A stretch of DNA of 20,659 nucleotides from RFSX01 sp964495785 (GCA_964495785.1 CAZBXL010000067.1:1-20659); one strand, 5' to 3'. Counted from the stretch's first letter, positions 7,539-15,611 are shown. The notes: generated by a model not told the origin, from the letters alone. Numbers and translations: made by a program.

Positions 7539-7574
7539 AATGTAGATCTGAGTAATCTACCTTTCGACAAATAA
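7539..7574 (+). pseudogene. Orphan C-terminal fragment of a dehydratase gene
   Basis: Seven bases after the thioredoxin-like stop, an in-frame segment reads NVDLSNLPFDK and then stops. The dehydratase at 3708-4643 ends NVDLNNLPF. The first 13 bases match exactly (4613-4625 against 7539-7551), and later differences are mostly synonymous (AAC/AAT, TTG/CTA, TTT/TTC). That pattern points to a genuine coding relative, not chance. No other dehydratase sequence precedes it. Confidence 0.6.
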
Positions 7575-8009
7575 CACTACTTTTCGGGCCATATAGATAA
7601 CACTAATTTTTAGATATTCGATGATGTTGGAATGGCCTTAGCCATTTTAGGTAAATCCAGTATTTGTAGCGTTAAAAACAATGGCCGTGTTTGACGACTG
7701 TAAGGAGGAGTTGGCGCTTGTTTAGCTACAAATAATTGATTTGGCGTTAAGAAATGGGTAAAGCCTTGAATTCTTTGGTTCGTTTCTTTTTCAATAGAAA
7801 GAAATGAACGCCTTTCCGGCGAGGAAAAACCCAAGAGCAGTAAATGGTAGAAACAGTTATTTGACAATTTTAGAATAGCGATAATACATCCTATGATAAA
7901 TTGAAAATTCAAAGCATAATGTCATGTTGGGTGATTAATAATGGTTTTATTTCATCACGAATTCTTAGTATTGCTCTGATTAATAATTCAAATTGAATGA
8001 CCTGTTCAG
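7575..8009. repeat. Gene-poor stretch with inverted repeats, possibly a dispersed-repeat remnant
   Basis: No convincing gene is seen here. ATTTGTAGC (7662-7670) and GCTACAAAT (7725-7733) are perfect 9-bp arms. GTTCGTTTCTTT (7778-7789) pairs with AAAGAAATGAAC (7798-7809), a 12-bp stem with one G-T pair, followed directly by the small hairpin GCCTTTCCGGC. A 100-codon minus-strand frame (7610-7912) spans the stems but has low-complexity composition with no domain. I have the impression that similar blocks recur in other Bacteroidota genomes, which I cannot verify here. Confidence 0.4.
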
Positions 8010-8123
8010 TTACTTTTTCTTACCAAACTTCTTCTTGTCCAAATCGCCACCTACAAGATCCCATGCGATAAACACAACGAAAAAAATAATGAGAGCTCCT
8101 ACGACGATTTCAGATAATAACAT
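8010..8123 (-). CDS. Small single-pass membrane protein (37 residues)
   Basis: ATG at 8123 opens a 37-codon frame ending TAA at 8010. The product begins MLLSEIVVGALIIFFVVF, continues IAWDLVGGDLDKKKFGKKK, and forms one membrane helix at about residues 4-23. A glycine/aspartate turn and a strongly basic tail of seven lysines follow. By the positive-inside rule the tail should be cytoplasmic. The gene starts 15 bases after the stop of the DUF5916 gene on the same strand, so the two are probably co-transcribed. It is not a family I recognise. The sharp hydrophobic-then-basic layout and tight spacing argue for a real gene, but no homologue comparison was possible. Confidence 0.55.
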   Translation of the reverse strand: MLLSEIVVGALIIFFVVFIAWDLVGGDLDKKKFGKKK

Positions 8124-8138
8124 GTGATAATTTCTAAG

Positions 8139-10400
8139 CTATAAATTCAACCAATAAGTGAGTTTGGCAATGACGCCTCTATTACGACTGCCAAAATAGG
8201 AATCTAATGTGTTATAGTTGTCAGAATAGACAATAAAAAAGTCAGATGCTGGAGCAAATCGCCATTGAAATCGAGTATTTATACCCAGATTCTGTACCTG
8301 TGTATTGTATTGCACAAAAGTCGTCAGAAAATGTTTCTTGCTGAATGTAATATCTAATCGGGGTCCGATAAGCCATAAATTAGCTGTGGTAAAGGGAGCC
8401 GGAAGATCAATGTGATTATAGACAGCATTGATAGAAATAGATCCATAAGGGATATATCTGTATGTCACAGTTGCTTCTGTGCTATAGCGACTACCATCAA
8501 AAAAGCGACCTACCCTTTGCTCTATATCCATATAGAAAGTCCGCCGACTATCAGTCCGATAGCTTATTGTAGCTAAGAGATTAGTGAATTGTTGTCCAGC
8601 AGATAGAAACACATTATCATCTTGAATTCTCGTGGGATCAAAATTATTTAATAGTATAAAATCATTGTATCTAAAGCTTCCGTCTAATCTATGGTTATTA
8701 TTATATCTAATACTCCAGGTACTTCTGATCTCAGTTTCTTCTCTTTGAAAGTCTCTGATGATCTGATTATCATCTTGTCCAAGTTTATAGATAGAGTTCC
8801 ATGATAATGAGGTGTTATATTCTGATACCTTACCAGTCTGTGGGTATATACTGTAACTGATTAGTGGACTTACTGAAAGTATATCTCTCCGTGGAACGAA
8901 TCCTACTTCTGCATTAAATCCTGCCCCTATTACCTGATGTGCCCATTGTAAGGTGAGTCGTCTCCTCGTGTAAGTGACCTGAGTGTAGTGTGCATATTTT
9001 CCAGTTTCATCATTGGGTGTAATAGCCGCCATAAACGAAGTTTTTCCACGCCAATAATTGTTCTTAGTGCCTATCCGATATTCTAATCCTGCAATTCGGT
9101 CATAAGTTTGAATTGACTCTGAGAATCCCTCTGTGTTAATAGCGTCCTTATTGACAAATATGACACCTATATTATTTCTTTCGCCGACTTGGTACTCTGC
9201 AGCAGCTACATTATAATTGAAGGTAGGAACGTCATTTTCTTGTTGGGGAGCTGTCACCATATTCATTAATCCCACTCTCAGTTTATTAGTCACCTTTCCG
9301 CTTAATCTTGCTCCACCATAGATCGTGTTTTGTACATTGTTGCCAGTAGTTGTATCTCGGGAGACACCTATACGCCTTGAAAAAAAAGGATTCATATTGC
9401 CAGTACCAAAACTAGCAAAGAGGTCAGCATTCTCAAGAAAAAATTGTCGTCTCTCTGGAAAGAAAATTTCAAATCTGTCGAGATTAGTGACCTGCTGATC
9501 TACTTCTACTTGAGAGAAATCTGGATTGACCGTAAGGTCAAGATTCATACTTGATGATATACCGATCTTAGCATCTCCACCAAAATTATATGTCGACTGA
9601 GCATTTGTCTGATTTAAGTTTTCAAAGTCTCTAGTGAGTCCGGAGGTGACGTAAGGTATGACAGAAACGTTAGTGCCAGGTTTTCCCAGAGGTTTTTCAA
9701 AATTGAGCTCTCCCATATAAATGAGATCAGTCAGTATGTTCTGTCTGGGGATATTGATCCATGTTGTAATCTCATTACACTGGACATCATTTCTGTAACT
9801 ATTAAATCTCCAATGATCAGCTCCTTCTTTATATCTAATTGTCTTTAATGGAATGGCCAGCTCACATGTCCAGTAGTTATCATAGCGCTTAGAATTGCCG
9901 TCCCATTTATTATCCCATGATGCATCAAAACTATCTCCTGTACGTCCGCCGTTCCATATCAGAGCTTCTCGCCTCACGCCATACGGATTCATACCAAACA
10001 GATAGCAGTTGGTCTTGTCATTGTAAGTGTCTATGAGGAATGATATGTTATCATTAGAGCCAAAACCATAATCTCTCTTGAGAGATTCTACAGAGAATGC
10101 ATCTGAAGGAGTGTAACACTTAGCTGCAATATAAAAGTACTCATCATCATAGGTAAAGTACATCTCTGTCTCTCCACAAGCAGCAAGAGAGTCTGTAGGA
10201 AAATATTGGCTAAAGTGGCTACTCTTCTGCGCTTGAACCCATGCATTTTCGTCCAGGATGCCATCGAGAGTGATCTTAGAATAATTTTTTTTGAGCTGGA
10301 CTTTTGGTCCTTCTTGGGTTTCAGTTACTCTATTAATAATCTGGGCTTTCACACTGATATGAAAGCACATTAAGAGTATATAACAGGATAAATATTTCAA
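8139..10400 (-). CDS. DUF5916 outer-membrane protein with N-terminal CBM9-like domain
   Basis: 753 residues. The signal peptide (MKYLSCYILLMCFHISVKAQ) starts at TTG 10400. The only nearby ATG (M11) would cut the signal peptide in half, so TTG is preferred. Residues about 40-230 resemble a family 9 carbohydrate-binding-like domain (ITLDGILDENAW, YFTYDDEYFYIAAKCY, NPYGVRREALIWN). Residues about 245-753 are DUF5916, with the characteristic DLTVNPDFSQVEVDQQ and FEIFFPERRQFFLENADLF, then repeated amphipathic beta-strands typical of an outer-membrane barrel, ending FGSRNRGVIAKLTYWLNL. The family is common in Bacteroidota and of unknown function. It is divergent from the M1 peptidase gene (114 bp between starts) and followed by a 37-residue membrane protein. 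Confidence 0.9.
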   Translation of the reverse strand: MKYLSCYILLMCFHISVKAQIINRVTETQEGPKVQLKKNYSKITLDGILDENAWVQAQKSSHFSQYFPTDSLAACGETEMYFTYDDEYFYIAAKCYTPSDAFSVESLKRDYGFGSNDNISFLIDTYNDKTNCYLFGMNPYGVRREALIWNGGRTGDSFDASWDNKWDGNSKRYDNYWTCELAIPLKTIRYKEGADHWRFNSYRNDVQCNEITTWINIPRQNILTDLIYMGELNFEKPLGKPGTNVSVIPYVTSGLTRDFENLNQTNAQSTYNFGGDAKIGISSSMNLDLTVNPDFSQVEVDQQVTNLDRFEIFFPERRQFFLENADLFASFGTGNMNPFFSRRIGVSRDTTTGNNVQNTIYGGARLSGKVTNKLRVGLMNMVTAPQQENDVPTFNYNVAAAEYQVGERNNIGVIFVNKDAINTEGFSESIQTYDRIAGLEYRIGTKNNYWRGKTSFMAAITPNDETGKYAHYTQVTYTRRRLTLQWAHQVIGAGFNAEVGFVPRRDILSVSPLISYSIYPQTGKVSEYNTSLSWNSIYKLGQDDNQIIRDFQREETEIRSTWSIRYNNNHRLDGSFRYNDFILLNNFDPTRIQDDNVFLSAGQQFTNLLATISYRTDSRRTFYMDIEQRVGRFFDGSRYSTEATVTYRYIPYGSISINAVYNHIDLPAPFTTANLWLIGPRLDITFSKKHFLTTFVQYNTQVQNLGINTRFQWRFAPASDFFIVYSDNYNTLDSYFGSRNRGVIAKLTYWLNL

Positions 10401-10428
10401 TTCTCAATATGAATGATACAAAAACATT

Positions 10429-10436
10429 CAAAAATA
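10429..10436 (-). promoter_or_regulatory. Possible -7 promoter element of the DUF5916 gene
   Basis: Minus-strand TATTTTTG matches the Bacteroidota -7 consensus TAnnTTTG and would start a transcript with a leader of about 20-25 bases. No good -33 TTTG is visible upstream, so this is weak. Confidence 0.25.
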
Positions 10437-10514
10437 TAAATAATGAAGACTATAGCATGTGATTATAGTTATAAGATCATAAATTAGATATATCTGTTGA
10501 TGAAAATTTGAATA

Positions 10515-12506
10515 TTGGAGAGTTTTATTCATGTATTGCTAAAGACGATTCTGTTTCTTGCTTCATTTGGTTTTACGATCCTTATGAGCCAAGATACTCT
10601 GTCTCCAAGAATAGCCAACTATAAGATGGATGTCAGACTCGACATAGAAAAAAAGAAGCTTACAGGTAAGACAATCCTAGAGTGGCATAATACAAGCGAA
10701 GTCGCTATAGATGAACTTTATTTTCATTTATACTATAATGCTTTTCGTAATTCTGAATCCACTTTCTTTAGCGAGAGAGGTGTCCCTGGATTTTTAACTC
10801 AGAATATTGATGAGAACTGTGGGTGGGGATGGAGTGAGATAAAATATATAGAGGATCATGAACAAAATGATCTGAGTGGATCTATGACTTACGTCACTCC
10901 CGATGATGACAACAGCAGCGACAAATCTGTGCTTAAGGTGAAGTTATTAAATCCTGTGGAGGCGGGTGAGAGATCTACTTTTGTATTTGATTGGGAAGCT
11001 AAGATACCTCAGACGATGCCACGTACTGGTTATAATATGGACTACTATTTCTTTGCGCAATGGTTTCCAAAACTGGGGGTATTAGAACCTGCGGGTATGA
11101 GATATGCTAAGACTACTCAGTGGAATTGTCATCAGTATCATTCTTCTGGAGAGTATTACTCAGATTTTGGAGTTTATGAAGTTAATCTATCCGTGCCCTT
11201 AGATTATGAGGTCGCTGCAAGCGGAGAACTAATGGGACAGAGCAAGAATGATTCTATGCGTACATGGACATATCGTGCAGATGATGTCATTGATTTTACA
11301 TGGACAACTTCTCCTAATTATATAGTACAAGAGACAGCATATAAAGATACGCGTATCATGCTCTACAGTTATCCTGAGAAAACACATTTTGGTAAGAGGT
11401 ACTTTGATGCCATTTTGTTTTGTATGGAATACTTAGATGATCACTTAGGACCTTATCCCTACAGTACATTGACGATAGTAGATCCTCCGATACATGGTAT
11501 GTTTACGGGAGGTATGGAGTATCCTACATTGATTACGTCTTTGACGTTTAATTCATTTCCGGCGGGATTTAAGACAGCAGAGACATTGGTTATGCATGAG
11601 TATATTCATCAATACTTTATGCAGATGGTCGCAACCAATGAGACGGAGGAGCCATGGATGGATGAGGGAATTACGACTTATTATGAAAACAGAATCCTCA
11701 ATGCTTTTATGGGAGAGCGAGCATCATTTATTGATTTTGCAGGAGTTAGTATAGGAAGTAAAGAATATAATAGAGCAGAGCTTTTTAGTAGTGATAAAGT
11801 ATCCGTCGCTGATAATACACTCAGAAGTTGGGAATATAAGAACGGGGGTTATAAGGAGATAGCTTACAATAAGACGGCATTGTGGTTGCAGACATTAGAG
11901 GGCATTGTAGGGACAGAGCTGATGGATGAGATTATGCAATCTTATTTTCAAAGGTGGAAATTTAAACACCCTTGTAGATATGACTTTGTTGATGTTGTTA
12001 ATGAGATCGTTATTGAACATATGAGTTACAAATATCCTGATGGCATGAATTGGTATTTTGATCAAGTTATGTACGGAACAGATATATGTGATTATCAATT
12101 GTCTGAGATTAAAGAAATTTCAGATTCGGAAGTACGAGGTTTTTATTCTGACCTTGATGACTGCGAGATCAGCAGTGAGTCATCAATTGATTCTATACAT
12201 ACCAATGTAGTCGTCAAGAGAAACGAGGGGCTCAAGCTCCCAGTAGAAGTTGTGGTCAATTTTGAAAATGGAGAGTCTAAGATGTTTTATTGGGATGGGG
12301 AGGAGAGAGTTCATTCTATCAAGGTGATATCTGAGAGCAAAGTCATCTCGGCAGAAATAGATCCCGATAGAAAAATTTATATAGATCATGATTTTATAAA
12401 TAATTCTCTAACGGTAGACCAGAGTCCAACAGGATTACGCTTGTATATGGCTAGATGGACAGATGCATTGATGCATGGCTTAGAATTGATGACAATGTTG
12501 ATATGA
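10515..12506 (+). CDS. M1-family (aminopeptidase N-like) zinc metallopeptidase
   Basis: 663 residues from TTG 10515. A second TTG at 10536 also gives a good signal peptide (LLKTILFLASFGFTILMSQD); no ATG is available before the conserved N-terminal beta-domain (ANYKMDVRLDIEKKKLTGK). The zinc site is HEYIH at 361-365 with the third ligand Glu384 in PWMDEG (HExxH-x18-E). The exopeptidase substrate motif appears as GGMEY at 332-336 in place of the usual GAMEN. These motifs place it in the gluzincin M1 family as an exported peptidase. The downstream membrane-protein gene begins inside its stop codon (ATGA), so the two are translationally coupled. Substrate is unknown. Confidence 0.9.
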   Translation: MESFIHVLLKTILFLASFGFTILMSQDTLSPRIANYKMDVRLDIEKKKLTGKTILEWHNTSEVAIDELYFHLYYNAFRNSESTFFSERGVPGFLTQNIDENCGWGWSEIKYIEDHEQNDLSGSMTYVTPDDDNSSDKSVLKVKLLNPVEAGERSTFVFDWEAKIPQTMPRTGYNMDYYFFAQWFPKLGVLEPAGMRYAKTTQWNCHQYHSSGEYYSDFGVYEVNLSVPLDYEVAASGELMGQSKNDSMRTWTYRADDVIDFTWTTSPNYIVQETAYKDTRIMLYSYPEKTHFGKRYFDAILFCMEYLDDHLGPYPYSTLTIVDPPIHGMFTGGMEYPTLITSLTFNSFPAGFKTAETLVMHEYIHQYFMQMVATNETEEPWMDEGITTYYENRILNAFMGERASFIDFAGVSIGSKEYNRAELFSSDKVSVADNTLRSWEYKNGGYKEIAYNKTALWLQTLEGIVGTELMDEIMQSYFQRWKFKHPCRYDFVDVVNEIVIEHMSYKYPDGMNWYFDQVMYGTDICDYQLSEIKEISDSEVRGFYSDLDDCEISSESSIDSIHTNVVVKRNEGLKLPVEVVVNFENGESKMFYWDGEERVHSIKVISESKVISAEIDPDRKIYIDHDFINNSLTVDQSPTGLRLYMARWTDALMHGLELMTMLI

Positions 12507-13393
12507 GGGAAGTATGGAGTAAATATAGGAGTGCATGGAAGTGTTTGATATTGAATTGGCGCTTATTGTTATTATTGTATGCTTTTACCTTGGGGCTCTC
12601 ATTCATAGCACTTGGTCCACTATCTAATCTGATAGAGCACACATTTGGAGATAGTTTAATGCTTGCGGATATGACGAGCCGCTTTGATTATACTGCCATT
12701 ATGGATATGATTCATAAGAATGGTTCGGCAACTGTATTGTCTGTGTCAGCTATACTTACTTTCTTTATAATATACTTTTTGTGGAGTGCTTTTTATACGG
12801 GAGGAATTATATCAGTGTCAAAACATAAAAATGCAAGGACAAGTGTACAGGTGTTTTGGAAAGGTGGAGGAGAGTTCTTTTTTAGATATCTCAGACTAAG
12901 CATTTATTTGCTGCTGTTCATATCATTTGTTGTATTAATATTATTTCTATTTTTTGAAAAAGACGGATTGAATCCATTAGAGTTAGAGTCTGAAGATTTT
13001 CTGATTTTTAGATTTAAGATTCTTGTTGGATTTCTTGTAGTGGTTTTATTTTTTGCAGCTACAACGAGAGATATCGCGAAAGTTTTAATTAAAGAAAACT
13101 GCCATCTACCACTTGTCACACATCCGATTCTTAAAGCTCTAAGAAGTACTTTTAGTTTACACTCATTGTCGCTTTCTCTATTGAATCTTCTTTTTTTATT
13201 ATTGGGCTTTTTACTTTATCTTCTGCTTAAGAGTATAGTCAGTCCGACGATATTAATAATTGTTATATCCCAGATATTTTTACTCTATCGACTGGCGTAT
13301 AGATTCGTCAGGTTAGCTTCTTTTAATTATTTACACGCGGATTCTATAGTCGCTCCTCGCTTTGATAATCTATCATCTGACGATAAGGTCTGA
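12503..13393 (+). CDS. Polytopic membrane protein, unknown function, coupled to the M1 peptidase
   Basis: 296 residues starting at ATG 12503, which overlaps the peptidase stop (ATGA). An ATG at 12455 would extend it by 16 residues into the peptidase gene and is less likely. The sequence (MREVWSKYRSAWKCLILNW) has about six hydrophobic helices (near residues 19-36, 77-97, 133-152, 172-190, 221-245 and 248-265) and a charged cytoplasmic tail. I do not recognise the family. The strict coupling suggests it works with the peptidase, perhaps anchoring or assisting export of it or its products. Its last 50 bases overlap the convergent hydroxylase gene tail to tail. Confidence 0.75.
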   Translation: MREVWSKYRSAWKCLILNWRLLLLLYAFTLGLSFIALGPLSNLIEHTFGDSLMLADMTSRFDYTAIMDMIHKNGSATVLSVSAILTFFIIYFLWSAFYTGGIISVSKHKNARTSVQVFWKGGGEFFFRYLRLSIYLLLFISFVVLILFLFFEKDGLNPLELESEDFLIFRFKILVGFLVVVLFFAATTRDIAKVLIKENCHLPLVTHPILKALRSTFSLHSLSLSLLNLLFLLLGFLLYLLLKSIVSPTILIIVISQIFLLYRLAYRFVRLASFNYLHADSIVAPRFDNLSSDDKV

Positions 13394-14189
13394 ATGGACT
13401 TGCGAGCATAGATGAGATATTGTTAGCATCTGCCTGATCCATATGTGTATCTAATCCATATTTTAATTTCTGATTATCGACCTCGATATATGTAGAAAAT
13501 ATTCTATCCCAAAAAGAAAATATATTGCCATAGTTTGTATCAGAATACGGTTGTCTGTAATGATGATGTACATGATGCATATTGGGTGTACAGATGATTT
13601 TATTTAAGACTTTGTCTAAGCTTGTAGGTAGAATAATATTTGCATGATTAAATTGGCTGAGGACGACTGACATACTCTGGTACAAGAAGACAAGCCACAT
13701 AGGAGCGCCTACGATAAGGGTAGCTAAAATTGTAAAAGCAAATCTGATGACACTCTCTCCGGGATGATGCCTATTAGCAGATGTGACATCTACATTCTGA
13801 TCTGTATGATGTATCACATGAAACTTCCACATCCAAGTGACGTGATGTTCTACCCAGTGTGGTGTATAGGCCCCCAGCAAGTCCATAAGTAAAAGTCCAG
13901 CTACGAGAAACAGCCACAATGGAGGATCTATCCACTGAAGGATACCAAAGTTTTCTGCAACGACCCAGTCTGCAGTTTTGACAAGAAGAAATGCCATAAA
14001 GAAGTTGACCAGTATTGTTGTTACGGTAAAAAATATATTTATACCTGCATGCTTCCATCTCTTGTATGATAATGAAAAGAGTGGCAATGCTGATTCTATA
14101 AGTGAAAAAATAGTAAGACCACCCACGAGAATAAGTGTCCGATGTGCAGATGAGATATTAGTAAAAAAATCTATAATGGACTGTAGCAT
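13344..14189 (-). CDS. Fatty acid hydroxylase / sterol desaturase family membrane protein
   Basis: 281 residues from ATG 14189. Members are integral membrane di-iron enzymes that hydroxylate or desaturate lipids. The histidine clusters are all present: HWVEHH (111-116), HVIHH (124-128), RHHP (140-143), NH at 181-182, and HHVHHH (205-210). Four or so membrane helices occupy about residues 18-35, 48-70, 88-106 and 150-172. The end VDN...SPFRPYRQMIDYQ matches bacterial family members of similar length. It has no operon partner, and its 3' end overlaps the convergent membrane-protein gene by 50 bp. Lipid substrate unknown. Confidence 0.88.
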   Translation of the reverse strand: MLQSIIDFFTNISSAHRTLILVGGLTIFSLIESALPLFSLSYKRWKHAGINIFFTVTTILVNFFMAFLLVKTADWVVAENFGILQWIDPPLWLFLVAGLLLMDLLGAYTPHWVEHHVTWMWKFHVIHHTDQNVDVTSANRHHPGESVIRFAFTILATLIVGAPMWLVFLYQSMSVVLSQFNHANIILPTSLDKVLNKIICTPNMHHVHHHYRQPYSDTNYGNIFSFWDRIFSTYIEVDNQKLKYGLDTHMDQADANNISSMLASPFRPYRQMIDYQSEERL

Positions 14190-14317
14190 ATAGTTTTAGC
14201 TAATCAAATTAAGTTATTATTAATGTCAAGACAATATAGTACATGGATTGCTATAAATGAAACCAGATAGAAATTGATTTATGAGGAGGAATAATTTGCA
14301 ATGACTGCTGCTTTAAG
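14190..14317. other. Intergenic region before the repeat block
   Basis: No gene seen. AT-rich. It probably carries the hydroxylase promoter on the minus strand, but no consensus is clear. GAGGAGGAATAAT at 14284-14296 looks like a ribosome binding site but leads only to short frames. Confidence 0.4.
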
Positions 14318-14349
14318 TTCCACCCCCCGGCCCCCGCCAGCGTGGGAAA
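14318..14349 (-). repeat. Right-type terminal repeat R0 (decayed upstream unit)
   Basis: A diverged copy of the 32-bp right repeat (TTCCACCCCCCGGC to GCGTGGGAAA). It is followed by GCTAAGC and a shortened spacer (74 bp instead of 108) containing the shared words GTGATATATA and TTTTTGG. It has no nuclease gene in front of it, so it seems to be the remains of an earlier cassette. Confidence 0.7.
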
Positions 14350-14423
14350 AGCTAAGCTTAGTTATCTATGGTGATATATAGTTGTTTTTGGTTTAAATAA
14401 GATTAATCAAACTACTATGTGGA

Positions 14424-14455
14424 TTTCCCCCTCTTGAAGGGGTTAGGGGGTGGAA
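14424..14455 (+). repeat. Left terminal repeat L1 of nuclease cassette 1
   Basis: 32 bp, starting TTTCCCCCTCTTGAAGGGG and ending AGGGGGTGGAA, 18 bases before the nuclease start. It is one base different from L2 and L3 and is an approximate inverted copy of R1. Confidence 0.85.
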
Positions 14456-14473
14456 AAATTCTTAAATTGAGAT

Positions 14474-14899
14474 ATGGAAATAGCAAGCCGTGCCAATAAC
14501 TTTCACTACAACAAGTCACTAATAGAATTTGCAAAAAAGAATAGGCAATCAATGACTAAGTCTGCAGCATGTATGTGGAAGTACTTACTGAGTGGAAGAC
14601 AAATGTTAGGCTATCAATTTCGTAGAGAAAGACCTATCCTAAATTATATTGTTGATTTTGTATGCTTAGAACTTCTGCTAATAGTTGAAGTAGATGGCGC
14701 TACACACGAATCAAAGGAAGCTGAGATAAAAGATGCCTATCGGGATAGTCGATTGAGTGAGGTTGGCTTTACAGTTTTGCGATTTAGCAGTTGGGAGGTT
14801 TTGAATAATATGGTTGATGTAGATGTTATATTATGTGATTGGATCAATACTCATGCACAGGTTCCACCCCCTGGCCCCCGCCAGCGGGGGAAAAGCTGA
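14474..14899 (+). CDS. DUF559 (Vsr-like) endonuclease-domain protein, copy 1
   Basis: 141 residues. The DUF559 core, related to the very-short-patch-repair/restriction-endonuclease fold, runs from about residue 28 to 115: MTKSAACMWKYLL, GYQFRRERPILNYIVDF, LLIVEVDGATHE, GFTVLRFSSWEVL. Candidate catalytic residues are Asp61, Glu72, Asp74 and His78, matching the D...ExD-x(3)-H pattern of the family. The start is ATG 14474, just after repeat L1. The last 11 or so residues (PPPGPRQRGKS) are translated from repeat R1. From base 14524 on, the DNA is identical to the second copy, while the first 50 bases differ. The activity is unproven. The protein could cleave its own repeat or another target. No methylase accompanies it, which argues against a normal restriction system. 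Confidence 0.85.
   Translation: MEIASRANNFHYNKSLIEFAKKNRQSMTKSAACMWKYLLSGRQMLGYQFRRERPILNYIVDFVCLELLLIVEVDGATHESKEAEIKDAYRDSRLSEVGFTVLRFSSWEVLNNMVDVDVILCDWINTHAQVPPPGPRQRGKS
14862..14893 (-). repeat. Right terminal repeat R1 of nuclease cassette 1
   Basis: 32 bp from TTCCACCCCCTGG to GCGGGGGAAA. Its reverse complement matches L2 at 27 of 32 positions. The internal arms CCCCCGC and GCGGGGG make a hairpin. It lies inside the 3' end of the nuclease gene, which stops six bases later. Confidence 0.9.
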
Positions 14900-15001
14900 T
14901 ATATAATTGTCTTTGGGTTAAGTGATAAACTGAATTTTGTACTGGTTCTTAATCCTGACATAACTTTACATTTAGTGTAAGCCTATTTCAGGACAAGACA
15001 A
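14894..15001. other. Inter-cassette spacer with nested inverted repeat
   Basis: 108 bp between R1 and L2, repeated at 15472-15579 between R2 and L3. CCTGA (14954-14958) and TCAGG (14988-14992) enclose a smaller stem, TTACA/TGTAA. No gene. It may act as a terminator or structured RNA, but there is no T-run. Confidence 0.5.
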
Positions 15002-15033
15002 TTTCCCCCTCTTGAGGGGGTTAGGGGGTGGAA
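15002..15033 (+). repeat. Left terminal repeat L2 of nuclease cassette 2
   Basis: 32 bp. The core CCCCCTCTTGAGGGGG (15005-15020) is a hairpin with 7-base arms and a two-base centre, followed by TTAGGGGGTGGAA. Identical to L3 at 15580. Confidence 0.9.
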
Positions 15034-15051
15034 TAATTCTTAAGTTAGAAT

Positions 15052-15477
15052 ATGGAACTGGCAAGCAAGTTAAATAACTACCACTATAATAAATCACTAA
15101 AAGAATTTGCAAAAAAGAATAGGCAATCAATGACTAAGTCTGCAGCATGTATGTGGAAGTACTTACTGAGTGGAAGACAAATGTTAGGCTATCAATTTCG
15201 TAGAGAAAGACCTATCCTAAATTATATTGTTGATTTTGTATGCTTAGAACTTCTGCTAATAGTTGAAGTAGATGGCGCTACACACGAATCAAAGGAAGCT
15301 GAGATAAAAGATGCCTATCGGGATAGTCGATTGAGTGAGGTTGGCTTTACAGTTTTGCGATTTAGCAGTTGGGAGGTTTTGAATAATATGGTTGATGTAG
15401 ATGTTATATTATGTGATTGGATCAATACTCATGCACAGGTTCCACCCCCTGGCCCCCGCCAGCGGGGGAAAAGCTGA
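15052..15477 (+). CDS. DUF559 (Vsr-like) endonuclease-domain protein, copy 2
   Basis: 141 residues, identical to copy 1 from residue 18 on. The head differs: MELASKLNNYHYNKSLKE here against MEIASRANNFHYNKSLIE in copy 1. All candidate active-site residues (Asp61, Glu72, Asp74, His78) are kept, so both copies should be functional. It starts 18 bases after repeat L2 and runs through repeat R2, which again encodes the PPPGPRQRGKS tail. The changed head with an untouched body implies either a recent unequal crossover or gene conversion of the body. Because 521 bp are exactly duplicated, an assembly error that created or merged units cannot be excluded from the sequence. Confidence 0.85.
   Translation: MELASKLNNYHYNKSLKEFAKKNRQSMTKSAACMWKYLLSGRQMLGYQFRRERPILNYIVDFVCLELLLIVEVDGATHESKEAEIKDAYRDSRLSEVGFTVLRFSSWEVLNNMVDVDVILCDWINTHAQVPPPGPRQRGKS
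15440..15471 (-). repeat. Right terminal repeat R2 of nuclease cassette 2
   Basis: Identical to R1, 578 bp further on. It sits within the end of the second nuclease gene. Confidence 0.9.
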
Positions 15478-15579
15478 TATATAATTGTCTTTGGGTTAAG
15501 TGATAAACTGAATTTTGTACTGGTTCTTAATCCTGACATAACTTTACATTTAGTGTAAGCCTATTTCAGGACAAGACAA

Positions 15580-15611
15580 TTTCCCCCTCTTGAGGGGGTT
15601 AGGGGGTGGAA
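15580..15611 (+). repeat. Left terminal repeat L3 of a truncated third cassette
   Basis: Identical to L2. The leader TAATTCTTAAG follows as in unit 2. Confidence 0.9.

Noticed and set aside
7610..7912. 100-residue minus-strand frame as a real gene
   Set aside because: It spans the hairpin arms, lacks any domain, signal or membrane pattern, and has no leader; better explained as a frame within a repeat block.
14474..15477. Restriction-modification system
   Set aside because: Two nuclease-like genes but no methyltransferase or specificity gene anywhere nearby.
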